Assembly (NCBI GenBank): GCA_030690855.1
Contig: JAUYFR010000354.1
Coordinates: 1 to 9,262 of the forward strand
Direction: 5' to 3'
Origin: Gallionellaceae bacterium
Lineage (GTDB): Bacteria; Pseudomonadota; Gammaproteobacteria; Burkholderiales; Gallionellaceae
DNA length: 9,262 bases
A program made the translations under genes and the position numbers. Positions 1 to 6,492 of the stretch are shown one piece after another. Every line of letters begins with the position of its first letter. The first letter of the stretch is position 1. The notes under the pieces were generated by a model. It was not told the DNA's origin. It was given only the letters and a program-made list of their open reading frames with translations, and made no database searches.

Positions 1-458
1 TTGCTACCTTGGACACAACATCTAGAAAATTATTTTTAGAGGGCGAAAGTAAAGTGCAGGTCATTTTGTCTGATACCGTTGGCTTTATTCGTCATTTGCC
101 GCATGGACTAGTGGCAGCTTTTCGCAGCACGCTAGAAGAAACAACCCATGCGGATTTGCTACTGCACGTGGTTGATGTCAATAGCCCTGAGCGTCACGAT
201 CAAGTTGCTGAGGTAAATAAGGTTTTGGCTGAGATTGGCGCCAATGATATTCGGCAGATTGTGGTGTACAACAAAATAGATTTACAGGGTTTGCCACCAT
301 CGGTTAAGCATGACGAATATGGTAATATCTCCGCCGTTTATTTGAGTGCAAAATCAGGTGCAGGATTAGATGAATTGCGAGCGGCGATTATTGACGTAAG
401 GGATTTACCAGCAGTAACAGCGCCGCCTCAAGCGTGGCACCCTCTGAATAACAATTGA
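1..458 (+). CDS. hflX: GTPase HflX, C-terminal part (5' end outside the window)
   Basis: This is the 3' portion of HflX, a ribosome-associated GTPase that in E. coli splits or rescues stalled ribosomes, for example after heat stress. The reading frame is open from base 3 and enters at the switch I/G2 motif (ATLDTTSRKL). It then shows G3 (DTVGFIRHLPH, about 72-104), G4 (NKID, 270-281) and G5 (SAKSGAGL, from about 345). The stretch GLVAAFRSTLEET after G3 is characteristic of HflX. The protein stops about 31 residues after G5, so it lacks most of the C-terminal extension seen in E. coli HflX; this may be normal for the lineage. The N-terminal HflX domain and the P-loop lie upstream of the window. 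It leads directly into hflK with a 24-base gap and is probably co-transcribed with it. The family call is certain; only the upstream extent is unknown. Confidence 0.95.
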   Translation, partial: ATLDTTSRKLFLEGESKVQVILSDTVGFIRHLPHGLVAAFRSTLEETTHADLLLHVVDVNSPERHDQVAEVNKVLAEIGANDIRQIVVYNKIDLQGLPPSVKHDEYGNISAVYLSAKSGAGLDELRAAIIDVRDLPAVTAPPQAWHPLNNN

Positions 459-482
459 TTCAACTAAAGGCAGGATAAATTT

Positions 483-1706
483 ATGGGATTGAATGATCCG
501 CAATGGGGCAACAAAAATAGTGGCGGCCCACCAGACTTAGAAGAGGTTGTGCGCAATCTGAATAAAAAGGTTGAGGCGTTATTTGCCAAGCTAACAGGCG
601 GTGCTCCGAACAAGGGCGGCTCTGGTTCAGGTTCGGGTGGAAACCCAATTGGTGGCTTAGGTGGCAGCATTGGGCTCATTGCCATCATCGTCGCTTTGAT
701 TTGGGCCGCTAGCGGTTTCTACATTGTTGATGCTAGCCAGCGCGGTGTTGTTTTGCGTTTTGGTAAATATCTTGAGGCGACTGAGGCCGGTCCACGTTGG
801 CATTTACCATATCCTATTGAGGCCGTTGAAGTGGTGAACTTAAGCCAAGTTCGCACCATGGAAATTGGCTATCGTGAAAATGTTAAAAACAAAATGCTGA
901 AAGAATCATTGATGTTGACGGATGATGAAAACATCGTTGATATTCAATTTGCGGTTCAGTACTTTTTAAAGGATCCTGGCGATTATCTTTTTAATAATCG
1001 TTCTGCTGATGAGAGCGTTCGCCAAGCTGCAGAAACTGCAATCCGTGAAGTAGTTGGCAAAAGCAAGATGGACTTTGTGTTGTACGAAGGACGCGAGCAA
1101 GTCGCCGCTGCAACCACTAAGTTGGTTCAAGAAATTCTTGATCGTTACAAGTCTGGAATTTTGGTGAGCAAAGTGACGATGCAGAATGCTCAACCTCCCG
1201 AGCAGGTGCAAGCGGCCTTTGATGATGCAGTAAAGGCAGGTCAAGATCGCGAACGTCAAAAAAATGAAGGCCAAGCTTATGCTAATGATGTGGTGCCAAA
1301 AGCAAAAGGTGCTGCGGCTCGTTTGATGCAAGAAGCTGAAGGCTATAAGCAGCGTGTGATCGCCAATGCGGAGGGTGACGCAAGTCGCTTTAAGCAAATT
1401 TTGGTGGAGTATGAAAAAGCGCCACAGGTGACTCGTGAGCGCATGTATATCGACATGATGCAGCAGATTATGACTAGCAGTAGCAAAGTTTTGGTCGATC
1501 AAAAAAGTGGCAACGGCAGCTTGTTATATCTGCCTTTGGATAAGTTGATTCAAAGCACAGGTGCTACGGCGACGGATGCGCAAGTGGCGGCCGGCAAGCC
1601 TGCTAATAATAACGAGCAAGTTGCACCCCAATCACCATCACTAAATGAACCCGTAATACCGTCTGGGCGAGAGCCGTTACGCAGCCGAGATAGGGAGGCA
1701 AGATAA
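483..1706 (+). CDS. hflK: FtsH protease modulator, membrane subunit HflK
   Basis: HflK is an inner-membrane SPFH/band-7 protein that, with HflC, forms a large periplasmic cage around the FtsH protease and modulates its activity. The 407-residue product has a cytoplasmic N-terminal segment with a Gly/Pro/Asn-rich start (MGLNDPQWGN) and a Gly/Ser-rich linker at about residues 39-61. One transmembrane helix follows at about 62-82 (IGLIAIIVALIWAASGFYIV). The SPFH domain starts at about residue 83 (ASQRGVVLRFGKY, then AGPRWHLPYPIE), followed by a long Ala/Glu/Lys-rich helical region (about 235-315). The C-terminal tail is polar and probably disordered (about 360-407). The length is close to that of E. 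coli HflK. The ATG is preceded by AGGA at a 7-base spacing. Its stop codon overlaps the hflC start (TAATG), which indicates translational coupling of two subunits made together. Confidence 0.96.
   Translation: MGLNDPQWGNKNSGGPPDLEEVVRNLNKKVEALFAKLTGGAPNKGGSGSGSGGNPIGGLGGSIGLIAIIVALIWAASGFYIVDASQRGVVLRFGKYLEATEAGPRWHLPYPIEAVEVVNLSQVRTMEIGYRENVKNKMLKESLMLTDDENIVDIQFAVQYFLKDPGDYLFNNRSADESVRQAAETAIREVVGKSKMDFVLYEGREQVAAATTKLVQEILDRYKSGILVSKVTMQNAQPPEQVQAAFDDAVKAGQDRERQKNEGQAYANDVVPKAKGAAARLMQEAEGYKQRVIANAEGDASRFKQILVEYEKAPQVTRERMYIDMMQQIMTSSSKVLVDQKSGNGSLLYLPLDKLIQSTGATATDAQVAAGKPANNNEQVAPQSPSLNEPVIPSGREPLRSRDREAR
1692..1698 (+). promoter_or_regulatory. Strong ribosome binding site for hflC inside the hflK 3' end
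   Basis: AGGGAGG lies seven bases before the hflC ATG at 1706 and within the last codons of hflK. Together with the TAATG stop/start overlap, this indicates that HflC can be initiated strongly, either by re-initiation or independently. That suits a roughly 1:1 hetero-oligomer. Confidence 0.75.
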
Positions 1707-2584
1707 TGAAAGCTAATTTAGGAAATCTATTGGTCGGCACAATTGTTGCGCTGGTCTTGCTGAGCATGAGTACGTTCGTGGTCGACCAACGTCAGATGGC
1801 AATCGTATTTCAGTTGGGTGAGGTCGTCGGCGAAAAAACAGAACCTGGTTTGTATTTTAAGGTTCCTCTGGTGCAGAACGTACGCTTTTTTGAGTCGAGA
1901 ATTTTGACGCTGGATGGAGAGGAGCCAGAACGTTTTATTACTGCTGAAAAGAAAAACGTACTGGTGGATTCTTATGTTAAATGGCGCATTGCTGATGTGA
2001 AGCAGTATTACATCAGTGTGGGCGGTGATGAGATTCGCGCACAAACTCGTTTAAATCAAACTGTAAATGGCACACTGCGTGAAGAGTTCGGTAAGCGCAC
2101 CATTCATGAGGTGGTATCGGGTAAGCGCGAAGAGTTGATGAAAGTAGTGCAGGAAAAAACTGACATCGATGCACGTAAAATTGGTGTTGAAGTGCTTGAT
2201 GTGCGCATTAAACGTGTCGATTTCCCAATGGAAATTAGTGAGTCCGTTTATCGTCGTATGGATGCGGAACGTAAGCGTGTCGCCAATGAGCTACGCGCAA
2301 CAGGTAATGCGGAAAGTGAAAAAATTCGGGCTGATGCAGATAAGCAGCGCGAAGTCACATTGGCTGAAGCATATCGTGATGCGCAAAAGCTTAAGGGTGA
2401 GGGTGATGCTAAGGCTTCTGCACTTTATGCATCCGCGTTCGGCCGAAATTCTGAGTTCTTTGCGTTTTATCGCAGCATGGAAGCGTATAAACAGACCTTC
2501 AAAAACAAGAGCGATGTCATGGTGCTAGACCCAAGCTCGGCTTTCTTCAAATATTTAAAGAACCCAAATAAAGGTGGTAAGTAG
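1706..2584 (+). CDS. hflC: FtsH protease modulator, membrane subunit HflC
   Basis: HflC is the partner of HflK in the complex that regulates the membrane protease FtsH. The product has 292 residues, the usual HflC size. It has a short cytoplasmic N-terminus, one transmembrane segment at about residues 6-26 (GNLLVGTIVALVLLSMSTFVV), then an SPFH/band-7 domain. The domain opens with VDQRQMAIVFQLGEV, EPGLYFKVPLVQNVRFFESRIL and the conserved stretch DGEEPERFITAEKKNVLVDSY. Residues about 185-245 form an Ala/Glu/Lys-rich coiled-coil region (ERKRVANELRATGNAESEKI). The C-terminal part contains FFAFYRSMEAYKQTF and VMVLDPSSAFFKYL, typical of HflC. It overlaps hflK by one base and is followed five bases later by the small DUF2065 gene. 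I see no defect in it. Confidence 0.96.
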   Translation: MKANLGNLLVGTIVALVLLSMSTFVVDQRQMAIVFQLGEVVGEKTEPGLYFKVPLVQNVRFFESRILTLDGEEPERFITAEKKNVLVDSYVKWRIADVKQYYISVGGDEIRAQTRLNQTVNGTLREEFGKRTIHEVVSGKREELMKVVQEKTDIDARKIGVEVLDVRIKRVDFPMEISESVYRRMDAERKRVANELRATGNAESEKIRADADKQREVTLAEAYRDAQKLKGEGDAKASALYASAFGRNSEFFAFYRSMEAYKQTFKNKSDVMVLDPSSAFFKYLKNPNKGGK

Positions 2585-2589
2585 TTTAA

Positions 2590-2775
2590 ATGGGGGATTA
2601 CTGGCTAGCGGCGTTGGGACTGATGTTGGTATTTGAAGGAATCATGCCATTTCTGTTTCCAGAGAGCTGGCGCCAAACCTTAGGTAAGTTATCGCAGTTA
2701 CAGGATGGCCAAATGCGCTTTATCGGACTGTCATTGATGTTGAGTGGATTGTTGCTGATATATTGGATGAAATAA
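2590..2775 (+). CDS. Small two-helix membrane protein, DUF2065 (YjeT-like)
   Basis: This encodes a 61-residue protein resembling the DUF2065 family, whose E. coli member YjeT also lies between hflC and purA. It has two hydrophobic helices, about residues 4-23 (YWLAALGLMLVFEGIMPFLF) and 42-59 (MRFIGLSLMLSGLLLIYW). A polar loop containing PESWRQTLGKLSQLQDGQ joins them. The pattern of Arg-Phe-Ile-Gly followed by a Gly in the second helix is typical of the family. The molecular function is not known. Its position straight after hflKC suggests, as inference only, a link to the membrane protease complex. There is no close Shine-Dalgarno sequence; the best is AAAGGTGG about 12 bases upstream, inside the end of hflC, so translation is probably coupled to hflC. 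The next gene begins only three bases after the stop. Confidence 0.88.
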   Translation: MGDYWLAALGLMLVFEGIMPFLFPESWRQTLGKLSQLQDGQMRFIGLSLMLSGLLLIYWMK

Positions 2776-2778
2776 AGA

Positions 2779-3939
2779 ATGCCAAATTGGTTGTTACCCG
2801 AAAATATTCAAGACATATTGCCAGACGAAGCCTGGCGAATTGAAGGCATGCGCCGTGAGGTGCTGGAATTTCTGCGCTTATCGGGCTATCAATTGGTTGC
2901 GCCTCCATTGCTTGAATATGCTGAGTCACTGTTGATCAATGAGAGTGCAGATATGGATTTGCGCACTTTCAAGTTGGTTGATCAATTGAGCGGACGTACG
3001 CTTGCCTTGCGTGCGGACATCACTCCTCAGGTCGCGCGTATTGACGCCCACTTGTTGAACCGCCAAGGGGTGACTCGTTTATGTTATGCGGGCAGTGTGT
3101 TGCATACGCAGCCATCTGGTTTGATGCGTACCCGTGAGCCGCTACAAATTGGTGCAGAATTGTACGGTCATGCCGGATTAGAAAGCGATCTGGAAATTCA
3201 GCAGTTGATGTTGCAATCATTAGCGCTGCTGGGCATTGAGGACGTGCATCTAGATTTGGGCCATGTTGCCGTGTTTAATGCATTGCTGAAAAATGCAGCA
3301 GTTGATGATGAGTTAGAGGCTGAACTGTTTACTGCTTTGCAAAGTAAAGATGTGGCGACGTTGAAGAGCTTAGTGGTAAGTTTGGATGCTAAAACTCAAG
3401 CTGCTTTGCTTATCTTGCCAGAGCTATATGGTGGTTTAGAAGTATTGCAACGTGCGCGTAAAGAATTGCCGCAGAGTGCTGAATTGACGACGGCATTAGA
3501 TGAGTTAGAGAAAGCTGCATTGCAGTTGCAACCCTTCGCACAGCATATTGGTATTGATTTAGCTGAGCTACGCGGCTATCACTATCACAGCGGTATGGTG
3601 TTCGCCGCTTACCATGCGGGTAGTCACGACGCGATCGCATTGGGAGGCCGTTACGATGATGTTGGCAGGAGTTTCGGTCGCGCTCGTCCTGCCACCGGAT
3701 TTAGTATGGATCTACGGCAGTTGCATGGCTTGATGAATAAAATTTCTCGACCTAAAGGTATTCTTGCGCCACACAAAAAAGACGACGCGTTGGTTGCAGT
3801 TGTTGCAACGCTACGCGGGCAAGGTCATGTGGTTGTCATTGATTTGCTAGGGAATGTGGCGCATCGTTCCGAGTTGGATTGTGATCGCGAATTGGTTTTG
3901 CGCAATGGCGCGTGGGTCGTTGAACAAATTAAAAATTAA
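2779..3939 (+). CDS. hisZ: ATP phosphoribosyltransferase regulatory subunit HisZ
   Basis: HisZ is a catalytically inactive paralogue of histidyl-tRNA synthetase. It assembles with the short form of HisG to make an active, histidine-regulated ATP phosphoribosyltransferase, the first step of histidine biosynthesis. The 386-residue protein contains only the class II synthetase-like core. It opens with WLLPENIQDILPDEAWRIE. A motif-2-like segment is at about residues 76-87 (LALRADITPQVAR), followed by CYAGSVLHTQPSG and REPLQIGAELYG. A histidine-binding-type loop is at about 265-277 (RGYHYHSGMVFAAY), and a motif-3-like segment at about 288-313 (LGGRYDDVGRSFG, then ATGFSMDLRQL). No C-terminal anticodon-binding domain is present, which separates it from HisS. 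A short-form HisG is therefore expected elsewhere in the genome. The start lies three bases after the DUF2065 stop with little Shine-Dalgarno sequence, so coupling is likely. Confidence 0.95.
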   Translation: MPNWLLPENIQDILPDEAWRIEGMRREVLEFLRLSGYQLVAPPLLEYAESLLINESADMDLRTFKLVDQLSGRTLALRADITPQVARIDAHLLNRQGVTRLCYAGSVLHTQPSGLMRTREPLQIGAELYGHAGLESDLEIQQLMLQSLALLGIEDVHLDLGHVAVFNALLKNAAVDDELEAELFTALQSKDVATLKSLVVSLDAKTQAALLILPELYGGLEVLQRARKELPQSAELTTALDELEKAALQLQPFAQHIGIDLAELRGYHYHSGMVFAAYHAGSHDAIALGGRYDDVGRSFGRARPATGFSMDLRQLHGLMNKISRPKGILAPHKKDDALVAVVATLRGQGHVVVIDLLGNVAHRSELDCDRELVLRNGAWVVEQIKN

Positions 3940-3947
3940 TGCAGATT

Positions 3948-3951
3948 AGGA
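3948..3951 (+). promoter_or_regulatory. Shine-Dalgarno sequence that decides the purA start
   Basis: AGGA ends directly against the first possible ATG (3952), giving a spacing of zero. It is six bases from the second ATG (3958). The spacing therefore favours initiation at 3958. Confidence 0.65.
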
Positions 3952-3957
3952 ATGAAC

Positions 3958-5271
3958 ATGTTTAAAAACGTGGTGGTAATCGGTACGCAGTGGGGTGACG
4001 AAGGTAAGGGGAAAATCGTGGATTGGTTGACCGATCACTCGCAGGGCGTAGTTCGCTTTCAAGGTGGCCACAACGCGGGGCATACCTTGGTCATCAATGG
4101 CGAGAAGACTGTTCTGCACTTGATTCCGTCCGGAATTTTGCGTGACCATGTGATGTGCTACATCGGTAATGGCGTAGTGGTTTCGCCACAAGCGTTACTG
4201 AAGGAAATGGATCAATTAGCCGCCGCTGGCATTAAAGTTTATGAGCGTCTGCGGATTTCTGAGGCCTGCCCCCTTATCTTGCCCTATCACGAAGCCCTTG
4301 ATAAAGCGCGTGAGCTTGCTAAAGGTTCCGCCAAAATTGGCACAACTGGTCGTGGCATTGGCCCAGCTTATGAAGATAAAGTGGCGCGTCGCGCGATTCG
4401 CCTGCAAGACTTATTTTTCCGCGAACGTTTCGCCGCCAAGTTAGGTGAAGTATTGGATTACCATAATTTTGTGCTGAAAAATTACTTCAATGCACAGACG
4501 GTCGATTTTCAAAAAACCTTGGATGACACATTGGCTTTAGCTGAGCGCCTCAAGCCATTGGTGATGGATGTGCCACGTGCTTTGTATGAAGCCAATAAGG
4601 CTGGGCAAAATCTGTTGTTTGAAGGTGCGCAAGGAACGTTGCTCGATATTGATCACGGCACTTACCCATTTGTGACTTCAAGTAACTGCATATCGGGCGC
4701 TGCGTGTGCTGGCGCTGGTGTTGGCCCACAGTCATTGCATTATGTTTTAGGCATCACCAAGGCCTACACCACACGTGTTGGTTCTGGCCCTTTTCCAACT
4801 GAACTGTATGACGCAGAGGAAAAGCAAGACCCAGTAGGCAAACATCTGGCAGATAAAGGTCATGAATTTGGTTCGACAACGGGCCGTGCTCGTCGTTGTG
4901 GTTGGTTTGACGCAGCAGCGTTAAAACGCTCAATCCAAATTAACGGTGTATCTGGCTTATGTGTTACCAAGCTTGATGTGATGGATGGCATGGAAATCGT
5001 GCGTATTGGTGTGGGCTACAAAATCAATGGTGAGTTCTGCGACATTCTTCCAGTAGGTGCCGAGTCATTGGTTGGTTGTGAGCCAGTATATGAAGATATG
5101 CCCGGTTGGAGTTCGAGCACGGTAGGTGTGAAACGCTACGAGGACTTGCCGGTGCCGGCTCGAAATTACTTGGAACGGATTGCGAAAATTTGCGAAGTGC
5201 CAGTTGATATGGTTTCTACAGGCCCAGATCGTGATGAAACGATTGTGTTACGCCATCCGTTTGAAGTTTAA
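3958..5271 (+). CDS. purA: Adenylosuccinate synthetase PurA
   Basis: PurA joins IMP and aspartate using GTP to give adenylosuccinate, the committed step to AMP. From the ATG at 3958 the protein has 437 residues; an upstream in-frame ATG at 3952 would add two. The later start is preferred because AGGA is then six bases away and because GDEGKGK falls at residues 13-19, as in E. coli PurA. Key elements are intact: the phosphate loop with Asp14, the catalytic His42 in GGHNAGHTL, GTTGRGIGPAYEDK (about 128-141) and EGAQGTLLDIDHGTYPFVTSSN (split at about 222-232 and 233-243). Also present are TGRARRCGW (about 308-316), the base-recognition motif TKLD (about 337-340) and STGPDRDET (about 420-428). 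It is the last gene of the hflX-purA run and is followed by a strong terminator. Confidence 0.97.
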   Translation: MFKNVVVIGTQWGDEGKGKIVDWLTDHSQGVVRFQGGHNAGHTLVINGEKTVLHLIPSGILRDHVMCYIGNGVVVSPQALLKEMDQLAAAGIKVYERLRISEACPLILPYHEALDKARELAKGSAKIGTTGRGIGPAYEDKVARRAIRLQDLFFRERFAAKLGEVLDYHNFVLKNYFNAQTVDFQKTLDDTLALAERLKPLVMDVPRALYEANKAGQNLLFEGAQGTLLDIDHGTYPFVTSSNCISGAACAGAGVGPQSLHYVLGITKAYTTRVGSGPFPTELYDAEEKQDPVGKHLADKGHEFGSTTGRARRCGWFDAAALKRSIQINGVSGLCVTKLDVMDGMEIVRIGVGYKINGEFCDILPVGAESLVGCEPVYEDMPGWSSSTVGVKRYEDLPVPARNYLERIAKICEVPVDMVSTGPDRDETIVLRHPFEV

Positions 5272-5290
5272 AGCACGTTACAGGTAGCAG

Positions 5291-5335
5291 AAGCGGCACA
5301 TCGATTTAAACGATGCGCCGCTTTTTATGTTTTTA
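5291..5335 (+). terminator. Intrinsic terminator of the hflX-purA operon
   Basis: The arms AAGCGGC (5291-5297) and GCCGCTT (5317-5323) pair over seven bases. After one A/C mismatch, CATCG (5299-5303) pairs with CGATG (5311-5315) around a seven-base loop. A T-rich run (TTTTTATGTTTTT) follows from 5322. It starts 20 bases after the purA stop. In the opposite direction the hairpin is not followed by a T-run, so it should work as an intrinsic terminator only for plus-strand transcripts. Confidence 0.9.
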
Positions 5336-5368
5336 ACTATTTGATTAAATTGACTTTTATATAGTTAA
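5333..5368. repeat. AT-rich inverted repeat after the hydrolase gene
   Basis: TTAACTAT (5333-5340) and ATAGTTAA (5361-5368) form a perfect eight-base inverted repeat with a 20-base loop, ending one base before the hydrolase stop codon. The stem is almost all A/T and has no T-run after it on the minus strand, so it is not a good terminator. Its role is unknown and it may be chance in AT-rich DNA. Confidence 0.35.
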
Positions 5369-5369
5369 G

Positions 5370-6161
5370 TTACTTTGCCTTTAAGGCGTCGGCAAGGAAA
5401 GCCATGCTTTCGTCCCACGATGCTTTGTCTGCAACAGGGTTATAGGCAAGCGGAAGTTTAAATTCCTGCCCGTATTTATCTGCATCTGGATTGGTGAAGC
5501 TGTGCTTGGTATTGGGATAGGTCACCGCTTTATAAATCACGCCCGCTTTTTCCATTTCCTGACGAAATGCAGTAACTTGAGTTGCTGGAATCATTGGATC
5601 ATCTTCACCCGTAAAAGAAGCAACACGCGCTTTGATGGTGCCAGCGGTGGCAGGATTCTCCGTACTTAATCCGCCATGAAAACTCATCACCACTTTAAGT
5701 GGCTCACCGATACGAGCCATATTTAAAACAACTGAGCCGCCAAAGCAATAGCCGATTGCCGCGATGGAGTTACCATCAACTGTTTTTTCCTTCTTAATAA
5801 CATCGAGGGCGCTCTCAAAGCGTGCTTTAGCAAGTGCGGCGTCTTTATTGACGACACCGGCAAATTTGCCTGCATCCGCAGGGTGAAGTGCTTGTATGCC
5901 ATCGCCATACATATCCACTGCTAATGCTGTGTAGCCACGTTCAGCCAACATGCGTGCGCGTTTGCGGGCGTATTCATTGTGCCCCCACCATTCGTGCACC
6001 ACTAAAACGCCAGGGCGCTTGCCTTTGACTGCGTCATCAAAGGCAAGATAGCCTTTGAGGGTTGTGCCGTTGGCAGAGTAGGTAATTTCTTTGCCTTGAA
6101 CTGCTGCGAATGATGTGGCGCTAGCAAAAAACAACCCAGCAAAAAGTAAAATGTTTTTCAT
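5370..6161 (-). CDS. Exported dienelactone hydrolase family protein
   Basis: This encodes an alpha/beta hydrolase of the dienelactone hydrolase family, with 263 residues from the chosen start. The N-terminus MKNILLFAGLFFASATSFA is a good signal peptide with a likely cleavage after Ala19, so the enzyme probably acts in the periplasm. The catalytic triad is complete: the nucleophile Cys139 in GYCFGG, Asp188 in TGEDDPMIP and His220 in NTKHSFTNP. The oxyanion-side segment VHEWWGHNEYARKRA (about 55-69) and DMYGDG (about 83-88) are typical of the family. An upstream in-frame ATG at 6173 would add MELV before the signal peptide. I prefer 6161 because GGAG lies six bases before it. The real substrate is unknown; bacterial members act on varied esters and lactones. 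It sits, on the opposite strand, in the interval where E. coli has nsrR. Confidence 0.9.
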   Translation of the reverse strand: MKNILLFAGLFFASATSFAAVQGKEITYSANGTTLKGYLAFDDAVKGKRPGVLVVHEWWGHNEYARKRARMLAERGYTALAVDMYGDGIQALHPADAGKFAGVVNKDAALAKARFESALDVIKKEKTVDGNSIAAIGYCFGGSVVLNMARIGEPLKVVMSFHGGLSTENPATAGTIKARVASFTGEDDPMIPATQVTAFRQEMEKAGVIYKAVTYPNTKHSFTNPDADKYGQEFKLPLAYNPVADKASWDESMAFLADALKAK

Positions 6162-6167
6162 CACAAG

Positions 6168-6171
6168 CTCC
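6168..6171 (-). promoter_or_regulatory. Shine-Dalgarno sequence that decides the hydrolase start
   Basis: On the minus strand GGAG lies six bases upstream of the ATG at 6161 and overlaps the alternative upstream ATG at 6173. This supports the start that puts the signal peptide exactly at the N-terminus. Confidence 0.65.
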
Positions 6172-6217
6172 ATAGAGTTAAAGTTGTTAAAAATGTAAAG
6201 TCGGAAATGCGCTGAGA

Positions 6218-6223
6218 ATTGTA
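6218..6223 (-). promoter_or_regulatory. Possible -10 element for the hydrolase gene
   Basis: On the minus strand the sequence TACAAT, a five-of-six match to TATAAT, lies about 57 bases upstream of the hydrolase start. No recognisable -35 box is found at 15-18 bases, so this is a weak candidate. An independent promoter is expected in 6174-6320, because the upstream tRNA on this strand has its own terminator. Confidence 0.25.
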
Positions 6224-6312
6224 GCGCAAAGAACTTCGAAGGCTAGGAATGTCCATAGTGTAGAATGCCGCTCGATTTACAATTGACGCGAAACACGGGA
6301 AAAGCGGGCAAT

Positions 6313-6350
6313 AAAAAAACCGCATCTGCTGAAATCGCATTGATGCGGTC
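6313..6350 (-). terminator. Intrinsic terminator of the tRNA-Leu gene
   Basis: Read on the minus strand, ACCGCATC (6350-6343) pairs with GATGCGGT (6327-6320) over eight bases. A further TGC/GCA pairing is possible inside the loop. A run of seven T (6320-6314) follows. The hairpin begins 11 bases after the CCA end of the tRNA. It isolates the tRNA from the hydrolase gene downstream on the same strand. Confidence 0.9.
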
Positions 6351-6361
6351 TTGTTATGCTT

Positions 6362-6446
6362 TGGTGCCCAAGAGAGGACTCGAACCTCCACACCTTACGG
6401 CACACGGACCTGAACCGTGCGCGTCTACCAATTCCGCCACTTGGGC
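6362..6446 (-). tRNA. tRNA-Leu, anticodon CAG
   Basis: This is an 85-base class II tRNA on the minus strand with an encoded CCA end (6364-6362). The acceptor stem GCCCAAG (6446-6440) pairs perfectly with CTTGGGC (6372-6366), with discriminator A at 6365. The D arm contains GAATTGGTAGAC. The anticodon stem CACGG/CCGTG encloses the loop TTCAGGT, giving anticodon CAG at 6412-6410, which reads the leucine codon CUG. A long variable arm (around TGCCGTAAGGTG) and a T arm (GGAGG, loop TTCGAGT, CCTCT with one G-U pair) follow. The long variable arm and the anticodon agree on leucine. It is a single-gene unit between its own promoter and terminator, divergent from rnr. Confidence 0.97.
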
Positions 6447-6463
6447 ACTGCTTGAGGGGGCGC

Positions 6464-6492
6464 ACTTTAATAGCTATAGGATTGACTGTCAA
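6464..6492 (-). promoter_or_regulatory. Promoter of tRNA-Leu, overlapping the rnr start codon
   Basis: On the minus strand a perfect -35 box TTGACA (6492-6487) is followed by exactly 17 bases and then TAAAGT (6469-6464), a four-of-six -10 box. The next bases, GCGCCCCC, form a GC-rich discriminator of the kind known from stringently controlled stable-RNA promoters. Transcription should start near 6457, about 11 bases before the tRNA. The first base of the -35 box is the A of the rnr ATG on the other strand. Confidence 0.7.
6466..6471 (+). promoter_or_regulatory. Possible -10 element for rnr, facing the tRNA -10
   Basis: TTTAAT is a five-of-six match to TATAAT. Transcription would start near 6478, just before the AGGA ribosome site. 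It overlaps the tRNA -10 box on the other strand. There is no good -35 box (the nearest, TTGGGC at 6441-6446, has a 19-base spacing). This is only a candidate, but rnr needs a promoter downstream of the purA terminator. Confidence 0.2.

Noticed and set aside
609..664. Gly/Ser-coding low-complexity stretch in hflK as a DNA repeat
   Set aside because: It has no regular repeat unit, and such Gly-rich linkers before the membrane helix are normal in HflK.
464..688. Minus-strand open frame with a Pro-rich product opposite the hflK start
   Set aside because: It is the complement of the Gly/Ser-rich linker and N-terminus of hflK; the Pro-rich composition is explained by complementing Gly codons, and there is no support for translation.
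966..1502. 178-codon minus-strand open frame inside hflK
   Set aside because: It lies wholly opposite a well-conserved SPFH protein, and its product has no recognisable domain.
2169..2528. 119-codon plus-strand open frame in another frame inside hflC
   Set aside because: It overlaps conserved HflC sequence, the product resembles no family I know, and the hflC frame is intact.
5291..5323. purA terminator acting in both directions
   Set aside because: On the minus strand the hairpin is followed by CTGCTACC rather than a T-run, so it should not be an intrinsic terminator for the hydrolase gene.
6452..6480. TTGAGG-17-TATAGG as a plus-strand rnr promoter
   Set aside because: It would start transcription about five bases before the rnr ATG and leave out the AGGA ribosome site, so it is an unlikely productive promoter.
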